Shown here: one piece after another, positions 1 to 7,000 of the stretch
Numbering within the stretch: position 1 is the first letter of the stretch
Layout: each line of letters starts with the position of its first letter
Assembly: GCA_007122215.1 (NCBI GenBank)
Contig: SKUG01000130.1
Span: forward strand, 1-8,094
Direction of reading: 5' to 3'
Source: Thermoleophilia bacterium
GTDB taxonomy: Bacteria > Actinomycetota > Thermoleophilia > Gaiellales > SKUG01
Length of the DNA stretch: 8,094 nt
Position numbers and translations under genes: made by a program
Notes under the pieces: model-generated
Database searches by the model: none
Told to the model about the DNA's origin: nothing
The model's input: only the letters and a program-made list of their open reading frames with translations

Positions 1-722
1 CCAGCCTCAACCCGGTGCTCAAGATCTCCACCCAGCTCACCGAGGGCATCATCCACCACAAGGGCGTCACCGAGCAGCAGGCCCGGGCCCGCGCGCTCGA
101 GCTGCTCGAGGCCGTGCGCATCCCGGCAGCCCGCGAGCGGCTCGACGCCTATCCCCACCAGTTCTCGGGCGGCATGCGCCAGCGCGTGGTGATCGCCATG
201 GCGCTCGCCTGCAACCCCAAGCTCGTGATCGCCGACGAGCCCACCACCGCGCTCGACGTGACCATCCAGGCCCAGATCCTGGAGCTGCTCAAGGACATCC
301 AGGAGGAGTTCGGCACCGCGGTGATCATGATCACCCACGACATGGGCGTCGTGGCAGAGGTCGCCGACCGCGTGACGGTGATGTACGCCGGGCGGATGCT
401 CGAGCATGGTGGCACCGACGCGATCTTCGAGGAGCCCCAGCACCCCTACACCGAGGCGCTGATGGGCTCGCTGCCCGACATCGACGACGAGCACGGCGAG
501 GACGAGCTGGAGTCGATCCCGGGCCTGCCGCCCGACCTGATCAACCCGCCGTCAGGCTGCAAGTTCAACCCGCGCTGCAAGTACCGCACGAAGATCTGCA
601 CCGAGCAGTTCCCGCCGATGGTCTCCCATGATGACAGCGACCACGTCGCCGCCTGCTGGCATCCGGCAGCCGAGCGTGAGGTCCACAACCTGATCCCACG
701 CAGGAAGGGCGGGCTCACGTGA
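1..722 (+). CDS. oppD: Oligopeptide/dipeptide ABC transporter ATP-binding protein, OppD/DppD type (5' end outside window)
   Basis: ATPase subunit of a peptide importer that hydrolyses ATP on the cytoplasmic face to drive uptake of oligo- or dipeptides. The reading frame is already open at base 3 with [10 protein letters not shown], the stretch that follows the Q-loop in this family, so Walker A and the Q-loop lie upstream of the window. Visible motifs are the ABC signature FSGGM (162-176), Walker B LVIADEP with D-loop TALD (about 222-257) and the switch histidine in ITHD (about 336). The C-terminal oligopeptide/dipeptide extension follows, with [10 protein letters not shown] and four cysteines spaced C-x5-C-x6-C-x18-C (558-656). 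Related mycobacterial transporters bind a [4Fe-4S] cluster with such cysteines. Its stop overlaps the start of the partner ATPase by 4 bp, so the two are translationally coupled. The family is certain. Opp versus Dpp, and the substrate, cannot be told from sequence alone. Confidence 0.95.
   Translation, partial: SLNPVLKISTQLTEGIIHHKGVTEQQARARALELLEAVRIPAARERLDAYPHQFSGGMRQRVVIAMALACNPKLVIADEPTTALDVTIQAQILELLKDIQEEFGTAVIMITHDMGVVAEVADRVTVMYAGRMLEHGGTDAIFEEPQHPYTEALMGSLPDIDDEHGEDELESIPGLPPDLINPPSGCKFNPRCKYRTKICTEQFPPMVSHDDSDHVAACWHPAAEREVHNLIPRRKGGLT
702..709 (+). promoter_or_regulatory. Ribosome binding site of the OppF-type gene
   Basis: AGGAAGGG lies 9 bases before the GTG at 719, inside the end of the upstream ATPase gene. 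With the GTGA stop/start overlap it supports GTG 719 as the start, rather than the in-frame ATG at 866, which has no good site in front of it. Confidence 0.75.
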
Positions 723-2026
723 CGGGATCGTTCCACACCCCACCGGGAACCCGCTCCGGCAACGCCGATGACGCCGGCATCGACGCCGGTGGCCGCGGCG
801 CAGGCGGGGACACCTCCAGCTGGGAGAAGGCGGCCGACGGGCGGCTCGTGCACCCGGACACCGGCATGCTGGTGCCCGACTACGCCGATGCGCCCGTGCT
901 CGAGGTCAGCCAGCTGCAGAAGCACTTCCCGATCAAGGCCGGGATGATCTTCCAGAAGCAGGTCGGCGCGGTGAAGGCCGTCGATGGCGTGTCGCTCAAG
1001 CTCTGGCAGGGCGAGACCCTCGGGGTGGTGGGCGAGTCGGGCTGTGGCAAGTCCACCCTCGGGCGCAGCATCCTCCAGCTGCACCGGCCCACCGGTGGGT
1101 CGGTGAAGTTCGCCGGGACCGAGCTGACCACGATGTCCGACAACCAGCTGCGCCCGATCCGCCGCGAGATCCAGATGGTCTTCCAGGATCCCTACGCCTC
1201 GCTCAACCCGCGCATGACGGTCGGCAACATCATCGCCGAGCCCCTGGTCATCCACAAGCTCGGGGACAAGGACCAGCGACTCGCACGCGTGCGCGAGCTG
1301 CTCGACACCGTCGGCCTCAACCCGGCCTTCACCAACCGCTACCCCCACGAGTTCTCGGGCGGGCAGCGCCAGCGCATCGGCATCGCCCGCGCGCTCGCGC
1401 TGCAGCCGCGGGTGATCATCGCCGACGAGCCCGTCTCCGCCCTGGACGTGTCGATCCAGGCGCAGGTGCTCAACCTGCTCGACGACCTCCAGCAGACCTT
1501 CAACCTGAGCTACATCTTCATCGCCCACGACCTGGCGGTGGTCAAGCACACCAGCGATCGCATCGCGGTGATGTACCTCGGGAAGCTCGTCGAGCTCGCC
1601 GACTCCGAGCTGCTCTACGCCAACCCGCAGCACCCGTACACGCAGGCGCTGCTGTCGTCGATCCCCGTGGCCGACCCGGAGGTTGCGCGGCGCAAGGACC
1701 GGATCGTGCTCCAGGGCGACCTGCCCAGCCCGCAGGATCCCCCCTCGGGATGTCCCTTCCACACGCGCTGCTGGAAGGCCCAGCAGATCTGCTCGCAGCA
1801 GATGCCACCGCTCGAGACGGTTGCCGACAAGCACGAGGTGGCCTGCTGGTTCCCCGGTCCGGAGGGCGCGCCGGGCACGATCACCCCTGCGAAGATCGTG
1901 CAGCAGGTCAAGGCCGAGCGGGCCGCCCGCAAGGCTGCCGAGCAGGCAGGCGCCCAGCAGCAGCCGGGCAGCAGCGGCACGGACGGTGGTCCGGGCCGTG
2001 CCGGGCCCTTCACTCCCGGTCCCTGA
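719..2026 (+). CDS. oppF: Oligopeptide/dipeptide ABC transporter ATP-binding protein, OppF/DppF type
   Basis: Second ATPase of the peptide importer, expected to form a heterodimer with the product of the overlapping upstream gene under the permease pair. It has a complete nucleotide-binding domain: Walker [10 protein letters not shown] (residues 105-113), Q-loop [10 protein letters not shown] (Q156), signature FSGGQ (212-216), Walker B VIIADEP (232-238), D-loop SALD (240-243) and switch H270. The C-terminal peptide-transporter extension begins at [10 protein letters not shown] (about 303) and carries C345, C351, C358 and C376, matching the cysteine spacing in the partner. At 435 residues it is longer than usual for OppF (about 310-350). 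The extra length is a Gly/Asp-rich N-terminal extension of about 58 residues before [11 protein letters not shown], and a charged, then Gln/Gly/Pro-rich tail from about 385. The GTG start is supported by the 4-bp overlap and AGGAAGGG. Opp versus Dpp is unresolved. Confidence 0.95.
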   Translation: MTGSFHTPPGTRSGNADDAGIDAGGRGAGGDTSSWEKAADGRLVHPDTGMLVPDYADAPVLEVSQLQKHFPIKAGMIFQKQVGAVKAVDGVSLKLWQGETLGVVGESGCGKSTLGRSILQLHRPTGGSVKFAGTELTTMSDNQLRPIRREIQMVFQDPYASLNPRMTVGNIIAEPLVIHKLGDKDQRLARVRELLDTVGLNPAFTNRYPHEFSGGQRQRIGIARALALQPRVIIADEPVSALDVSIQAQVLNLLDDLQQTFNLSYIFIAHDLAVVKHTSDRIAVMYLGKLVELADSELLYANPQHPYTQALLSSIPVADPEVARRKDRIVLQGDLPSPQDPPSGCPFHTRCWKAQQICSQQMPPLETVADKHEVACWFPGPEGAPGTITPAKIVQQVKAERAARKAAEQAGAQQQPGSSGTDGGPGRAGPFTPGP

Positions 2027-2083
2027 AACGAAGCCGATGCCCACCTACCCGAGGCCATATCGCCTGCCGGTCGTGCAGTAGCC

Positions 2084-2089
2084 AGGAAG
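2084..2089 (+). promoter_or_regulatory. Ribosome binding site of the membrane-protein gene
   Basis: AGGAAG ends 7 bases before ATG 2097 and fixes that start. A 14-codon open frame (ATG 2037 to TAG 2081) ends just upstream of it, but has no clear ribosome binding site of its own. Confidence 0.7.
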
Positions 2090-2096
2090 TCACACC

Positions 2097-2885
2097 ATGC
2101 GAAACATTGCCGGTCATCGCGTCAACCTCCACGGAGTCTTCACCACCGGGGGCGACATCGGGTTCCTCGCCGCGCTCGTTGCCAGCGTGATTCCCGTGCT
2201 GGTCGCACCCCTCCTCGTGGATGGCATCGATGCCTGGACCTTCTGGAAGGGTCTCGGCAGCGCGGTCTTCGGCCCCGACGCGGTTGATCCGGTGCTGGGC
2301 TTCGCGGCTCCCGCAGTCCTCGCCGGAATCAGCATCCACCTCTTCACGGGGATGCTCGTTGGAGCCATCTTTGCCGTCGTCATTGCCCTCCTGGACGTCG
2401 ACGCACCGGCTCCGACGATCCTGCTGTCGGGATTCATCCTTGCCGTGCTGGCAGTCGGCCTGTCCTGGGTGCCGCTGGCCCACACGCTGTTTCCGGCGCT
2501 CGACGTGATCCCCATCGTGTTTGCCGGACACATGGTGGTTGCCTTCGGGATCCTCCTGGGTGTCGGCGTCCAGGACTGGCGCCTGCACTGGGATCGCTCG
2601 GAGCAGCCAGGAATGGCAGCGCCACGACGCCGATGGATGCTGGTCGCCCACCAGCGGGCGATCCTGGCCACCGCTTCCTCGCTGCTCCTGCTGGTCGCTG
2701 CCATCATCCTCGACAGCCCTGGCGTGCGGCTCGGGTTCGTGGTCCCGCTGCTCGTGATGCAGGTGGCAGCGGCAGCGCTCGTCATGCGTCATGCCATCAC
2801 CGACAGGCGCGCCCTCAGCCACGGCGAAGCTGTCGAAGGTCAGGGTGGGCAGGTGGGCGCCACCGAGGACGATACCCGGCCGTAA
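2097..2885 (+). CDS. Hypothetical multi-pass integral membrane protein (about six TM segments)
   Basis: I do not recognise a named family. The 262-residue product is strongly hydrophobic, with likely membrane segments near residues 21-41, 72-98, 107-127, 136-157, 189-205 and 211-231. A basic, hydrophilic stretch (about 159-188, with PRRRW) separates the first four from the last two, and the charged tail after about 232 should be cytoplasmic by the positive-inside rule. Histidines fall within or beside membrane segments: H81 in IHLFTGMLVGAIFA, H129, and H145 in FAGHMVVAFG. The His-x3-Gly-x3-Gly pattern resembles small uncharacterised bacterial and archaeal membrane proteins, but gives no function. 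There is no signal peptide apart from the first membrane segment. The gene follows oppF by 70 bp on the same strand with its own AGGAAG site, so read-through is possible. Peptide permease subunits are larger and carry an EAA loop, which I do not see here. Confidence 0.8.
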   Translation: MRNIAGHRVNLHGVFTTGGDIGFLAALVASVIPVLVAPLLVDGIDAWTFWKGLGSAVFGPDAVDPVLGFAAPAVLAGISIHLFTGMLVGAIFAVVIALLDVDAPAPTILLSGFILAVLAVGLSWVPLAHTLFPALDVIPIVFAGHMVVAFGILLGVGVQDWRLHWDRSEQPGMAAPRRRWMLVAHQRAILATASSLLLLVAAIILDSPGVRLGFVVPLLVMQVAAAALVMRHAITDRRALSHGEAVEGQGGQVGATEDDTRP

Positions 2886-2893
2886 TCGCGTAT

Positions 2894-2915
2894 CGGGCCA
2901 CCAGTGGGCCCGTTT
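2894..2915 (+). terminator. Candidate intrinsic terminator after the membrane-protein gene
   Basis: A 6-bp all-GC stem, CGGGCC (2894-2899) with GGCCCG (2907-2912), has a 7-base loop and is followed by TTT. It starts 9 bases after the stop codon at 2885. The T tract is short, as is common in high-GC actinobacteria, so efficiency is uncertain. It would end transcription from the opp / membrane-protein side. Confidence 0.45.
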
Positions 2916-2922
2916 GCCTGCA

Positions 2923-2954
2923 ACATCCGCGCCGGATGTCAGGGACATCCCGGC
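2923..2954 (+). promoter_or_regulatory. Alternating inverted repeat with two mutually exclusive hairpins
   Basis: The segment CGGATGT(C) at 2933-2940 is complementary both to ACATCCG at 2923-2929 (7 bp, 3-base loop CGC) and to GACATCC at 2944-2950 (7 bp with 2934-2940, 3-base loop AGG). The second stem can extend by GCC/GGC (2931-2933 with 2952-2954) past one bulged C. Only one hairpin can form at a time. It lies between the candidate terminator and the gene starting at 3021. It could be an RNA switch, a double-arm operator, or chance in GC-rich DNA; no function is shown. Confidence 0.35.
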
Positions 2955-3002
2955 AGGACGACGTGCAGCCTCCGCCGCCATGCGGGGTGCGGGCTGCCAG
3001 CA

Positions 3003-3008
3003 GAGGGG
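3003..3008 (+). promoter_or_regulatory. Possible ribosome binding site of the gene at 3021
   Basis: GAGGGG lies 12 bases before ATG 3021, which is longer than the ideal distance. It is the best purine-rich match in this position. The next in-frame ATG (3108) has none. Confidence 0.4.
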
Positions 3009-3020
3009 ACCTGACGGGAC

Positions 3021-3821
3021 ATGAGCATCCAGCCAGCATCGGGAGGGGTACCGCTGCCCGCCGGCTACGTACGCTCCGACGCAGGCCGCGTGCAGGCAGC
3101 GCCCCTGATGTCGATCCACGGCTTCAACGAGCACGTCACCCACGCGCGCGACCTGATGGGCTCGGCCCACCTGCACCTGGCCCGCACGATCGGCGATCGG
3201 GCCGAGCGCGCCGAGGCCATGGATGCCATCACCCGGGCGCTGCGCCTGGACGAGCTGCCACGGGAGGTGCGCAGCATGCGCGCCCAGCCCGACGGCAACG
3301 CCCTGCGGCTGGCCTACACCGACTTCCACCGCTCGGTGGGGCAGGTGCTCTTCGACCCGGAGCTGCGCATCGGGGTGCCGGGCCTGCCCGACTCGATGCT
3401 CTCGGCCCGCGCCAGCGTCAGCGAGGTGCTGGAGTGGCTGCCGGCGATCGAGCAGGCGTTCAAGGGGCAGGCCGAGCTCTGGGCCGCCGGCACCGGGGAC
3501 GAGCCTGCCCGCTTCCTCCAGTACCAGCAGCCGGGGCTGCGCTACGTGCCCGGTGACAAGGGCAGCGGCCACCTGCGCATCGGCGGCCACGACGCCGGGG
3601 ACCTCGGTGGGCTCGCCCGCGACCTGGTCCAGCGCGCAGGTGCCGGGCAGCGGGCCAGCGGCGCTGCCACGCAGCAGGTCTTCCAGCAGGGCGGCATGCG
3701 CCTGAAGCTCGACCCGGGCCAGCGCGCCCAGGTGCTCGGATCGCTCGAGCGCGGAGCCGAGCTGCTCAACGCCGTGCTGGAGGGCCCGCGGCTGATGCGC
3801 TTCGCGAAGATGGCGCGCTGA
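3021..3821 (+). CDS. Hypothetical soluble helix-rich protein, family not recognised
   Basis: I do not recognise this 266-residue protein. It has no signal peptide, no membrane segment and no cysteine, so it is probably cytoplasmic. The first 29 residues look disordered (Pro/Gly/Ala-rich). From MSIHGFNEHV (residue 30) to about 155 the sequence is rich in amphipathic helix-forming residues (HARDLMGSAH, AERAEAMDAITRAL, SVSEVLEWLPAIEQAF). A glycine-rich segment (about 177-226) follows, then a final helix DPGQRAQVLGSLERGAELLN (231-250) and a basic end. ATG 3021 is preferred because of the GAGGGG site; M30 at 3108 is the alternative. Codon use is typical of the window, with strong G/C at third positions, which supports real coding. 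Hairpins on both sides suggest it may be its own transcription unit. A DNA-binding or scaffold role cannot be argued from what is visible. Confidence 0.75.
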   Translation: MSIQPASGGVPLPAGYVRSDAGRVQAAPLMSIHGFNEHVTHARDLMGSAHLHLARTIGDRAERAEAMDAITRALRLDELPREVRSMRAQPDGNALRLAYTDFHRSVGQVLFDPELRIGVPGLPDSMLSARASVSEVLEWLPAIEQAFKGQAELWAAGTGDEPARFLQYQQPGLRYVPGDKGSGHLRIGGHDAGDLGGLARDLVQRAGAGQRASGAATQQVFQQGGMRLKLDPGQRAQVLGSLERGAELLNAVLEGPRLMRFAKMAR

Positions 3822-3895
3822 CGCGGAACTGGCAGCGATCGCGACCCGGTCCAGCGCGGAACCGACGCCGGCGTGTCCAACGCGTGGGCGCAGGA

Positions 3896-3912
3896 CGGAC
3901 GGAAGCCGTCCG
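3896..3912 (+). terminator. Hairpin without T tract, possible terminator of the gene ending at 3821
   Basis: CGGACGG (3896-3902) pairs perfectly with CCGTCCG (3906-3912) around a 3-base loop AAG, 75 bases after the stop codon. No T run follows (CGAAATG), so it is either a T-less actinobacterial-type terminator or an RNA-stabilising hairpin. Confidence 0.3.
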
Positions 3913-3981
3913 CGAAATGTCCACCTCCGACCACTGCTGAGCCGTGGGCTGGCCCAGCCGCACCTCGCGCCAGCCGGCGCG

Positions 3982-4011
3982 TTGCCATGCCGTTTCCCGA
4001 GCCTCAAGGAT
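3982..4011 (+). promoter_or_regulatory. Weak candidate promoter of the giant repeat gene
   Basis: TTGCCA (3982-3987) resembles a -35 box, and AAGGAT (4006-4011) follows after an 18-base spacer as a poor -10 box. Transcription would start near 4018, about 20 bases before GTG 4039. Both boxes are short matches in GC-rich DNA, so this is only a suggestion. Confidence 0.2.
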
Positions 4012-4038
4012 CACGCGAGTTCTGCCGATACCTCACGG

Positions 4039-7000
4039 GTGAATGCCCACGCACACGCGGCGCGCACGCGGGATCGCTCCCGTAGCCGTGGGGCGTCCCG
4101 CGGGCTGGTCCGGCTGCTCCTGGCAGGGTGTGCGGCAGCCATGGTCCTGCTGACCCCAGCGTCGGCGTTCGCTGCCATGGCGATCGAGTCCGGGCCGACG
4201 GCGCGGGTCAACCCGTACCAGGTCACGATCTGGTGGCACTCGACCGATACCGGCTCCAGCGAGCTCGTCTACGACTCCCAGCCGCGCGTGGCGTGGTCGT
4301 CATTCGCCAACGACGTCTCGAACACCGCCGCCGACCTCGGCACGCTGCACAGCCGCACCATCAGCAACCTGCCACCCGGCGAGTACTGGTACCGCGTTCG
4401 CACCACCGGCGCCGCCGGCACCGCCACGAGCCCGGTGCGGCGATTCACCGTCGGCAACCTGGCCGGGGCGATGCCCACCAATGCGGTCGTCACCGACGGC
4501 ACCGTGTACGACAGCGACCTCAGCGAGGATGGCACGCGGCTCTACCTTGGGGGCAGCTTCACCCAGGTCGGGGAGCGAACCGGATCGGGCGTGAGCCTCG
4601 TGGCGACGACTGCCCAGCGGCTGCCGGGCGCTCCCCAGTTCAACGACATCGGTGGGCTGTCATCGGGAATCCGCGTGGTGATTCCCGATGGGGTCGGCGG
4701 CTTCTACGTCGGGGGCAACTTCGACCGGGTCGGTGGCCTGCCCCGCAACAAGCTCGCCCGGATCCTGCCCGACGGCGGGCTCGACCCCTACTTCCACCGC
4801 GGCCTTGGCGCCAGCTTCGGGGTGAATGCGCTGCTGCTGCGCGGGAACCACCTCTACGTCGGGGGCAACTTCTTCACCTACAACGGGCTGATGGTGTCGA
4901 ACCTCGTGCGGCTCGATGCGACAACCGGCGAGGTCGACACGTCCTTCGACATCGGTACCGGCCCCAACGGCATGGTCAACGCACTGGCAGAAGATGGGGG
5001 GCGGCTCTACGTCGGCGGGAACTTCACCACCTTCAACGGGGCTCCGCGGGGTCGGGTTGCGGCAGTCGACCTGGCAACCGGGACGCTGGACACGGGCTTT
5101 GCGGGAGCAGGTGCCTCCAACGCCGTCACCTCCCTGCTGATTGCATCGGGCCGCCTCTACCTTGCCGGGCAGTTCGACAGCTACGGCGGTGTGGGACGCA
5201 ACCGGATTGCGGCAGCGGACCTCGTCACCGGGGCCAACATCGGTGCGTTCAACCCGGGCAGTGGGGTCACCGGCTTCACGGTCGATGCGCTGGCGACCGA
5301 CGGCACCCGGCTCCACCTGGGCGGGAACTTCTCGGCCATCAACGGCACGGCCCGCGCCCACCTCGGTGCGGTCTCGCTGGCGACCGGTGCGCTGGACGGC
5401 GGCTTTGCGCCTGCCAGCATCAACAGTCCCGTCTACGCCCTGCACCTGTCGGGTGGACGCCTGCACGCGGGCGGGCAGTTCGCCCTCGTCGGCGGAACCG
5501 AGCGGTCTCGCATTGCCGGATTCAACCCGACGACCGGGGCGCTCGACGCAGGCTTCGACCCGGGAACCGGGGCCACTGACATGGTCCGTGCCATCAGCTC
5601 CACCGGTACCCGCCTCTTCGTCGGTGGCGAGTTCGCAGGGTTTCGCGGGGTTCCCCGGCGCAACATCGCGGCCATCGACGTTGCCACCGGCACGCTCGAC
5701 ACCGGCTTCAACCCGGGAAGCGGATTCAACAACCAGGTCAACGCCGTGCTCCAGCGCGGCGGCCGGCTGTATGCCGCGGGCTGGTTCACCACCTACAACG
5801 GAACCACACGCAACCGCCTGATCGCCCTCAACCCTGCGACCGGGGCCGTGGACGGCGGCTTCAATCCGGGTGATGGGCCAAACTCCTGGGTGGAGGACCT
5901 GGCCTACGACGGGACCCGTCTCTACCTCGGAGGGGCATTCGGATCGTACGCCGGCACAGGCCGGAACCGGATCGCTGCCGTCAACCCCGCCACCGGCGCG
6001 CTGGTCGGTGCATTCAATCCCGGATCCGGTGCGGACGCGCTGGTTCGTGCGCTCGCGCTGGGGGCGGGGCGGCTGTATGTGGGTGGGGACTTCGCCCAGG
6101 TCAACGGACAGCCACGGGTGCGGCTCGCAGCCCTCAACGCAACCACCGGCGCGCTGGATGCCGGGTTCAACCCGGGTGCCGGAGCCAACAGTCCGGTCTG
6201 GGCGCTCGTACACCGGGCCGACAAGGTCTACGTCGGCGGCAGCTTCGACCAGTACGCCGGGACACCACGTGGGCGGTTCGCCGTTGTCAACGATGCCACG
6301 GCAGCGCTGGATGGGGCATTCGACTCCGGCGCAGGACTCAACAACCTCGTCCGGGACATCGCGGTCGATGGTGACCGCGCCTACTTGACGGGAAGCTTCA
6401 GCACGTATGCGGGCACGCCACGCAACGGCCTGGCTGTGGTGGATGCCGATACCGGTGCCCTCGACCCGACCATCGCCCCGGCCAACGGCACGTCGCAGTC
6501 CAACACCGTCTCGGTCGGGCCGGGACGGATCCACCTGGCCGGCAACTTCCGGACCTTCAACTCCACCCTCTCCAGCGGCCTTGCCAGCCTGCGCTGCCCG
6601 GCAGCCACCGGCTGCGGCGTCGAGCTGCCCGATGCGCCACCGCTGGCCTTCACGTCCGAGCCCGAGGTGTCGATCGCCCCCTACCAGGTCACGGTCACCT
6701 GGGAGACGAGCGGCTCGGCCTCCAGCGAGCTCGTCTGGGACACCGCCACCCGCAGCGCGTGGGGGCACTACCAGCACGATGTCTCCAACACCGACACGGA
6801 CCTCGGCACCATCCACAGCCGCACGATCTCCAACCTCATGCAGGGCCGCTACCACCTGCGGGTGCGCAGCCGCAACGCGCTCGGCGAGCAGGTCACCTCC
6901 AGCGAGATCGTCATCGATGTCGAGCCGCCGGATGCCGCCACGCCGCTGGGCATGACCGTCGTCAGCGGCTGGGTCTACGACTCGGCACCCTCCGAGGACG

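Larger units (their letters stand above)
3822..4038. other. Intergenic region with GC hairpins, no supported gene
   Basis: This 217-bp stretch between the hypothetical gene and the giant repeat gene holds no convincing coding frame. It contains a 7-bp hairpin at 3896-3912, a 6-bp hairpin CGCGCC/GGCGCG at 3966-3981 with loop AGCC, and a near-perfect GGCTGG/CCAGCC palindrome around 3947-3959. The promoter of the giant gene should lie here. Small frames such as ATG 3987 to TAG 4085 overlap the signal-peptide region out of frame and have no ribosome binding site. Confidence 0.6.

Noticed and set aside
446..2044. 532-codon minus-strand open frame
   Set aside because: It is antisense to the two ABC ATPases, whose Walker, signature and H-loop motifs prove the + strand frames.
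2037..2081. 14-codon frame between oppF and the membrane-protein gene
   Set aside because: It has no ribosome binding site and no informative composition. Its position just before the next ribosome binding site is suggestive, but too weak to call a leader peptide.
2010..4007. 665-codon minus-strand open frame
   Set aside because: It spans two well-supported + strand genes and their spacers. Its composition (Arg/His/Gly/Gln-rich, no domain) is typical of a GC-rich antisense shadow.
4129..4131. Lipobox-like LLAGC in the signal peptide
   Set aside because: The hydrophobic core before the cysteine is only about eight residues and is broken by Arg, and it continues well past the cysteine to a normal TPASAFA cleavage site. 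A Sec type I signal is more likely than a lipoprotein.
4128..5579. 483-codon + strand frame, Arg/Pro/His-rich
   Set aside because: It is an out-of-frame shadow of the repeat gene, with low-complexity Arg-rich composition and no signal or domain.
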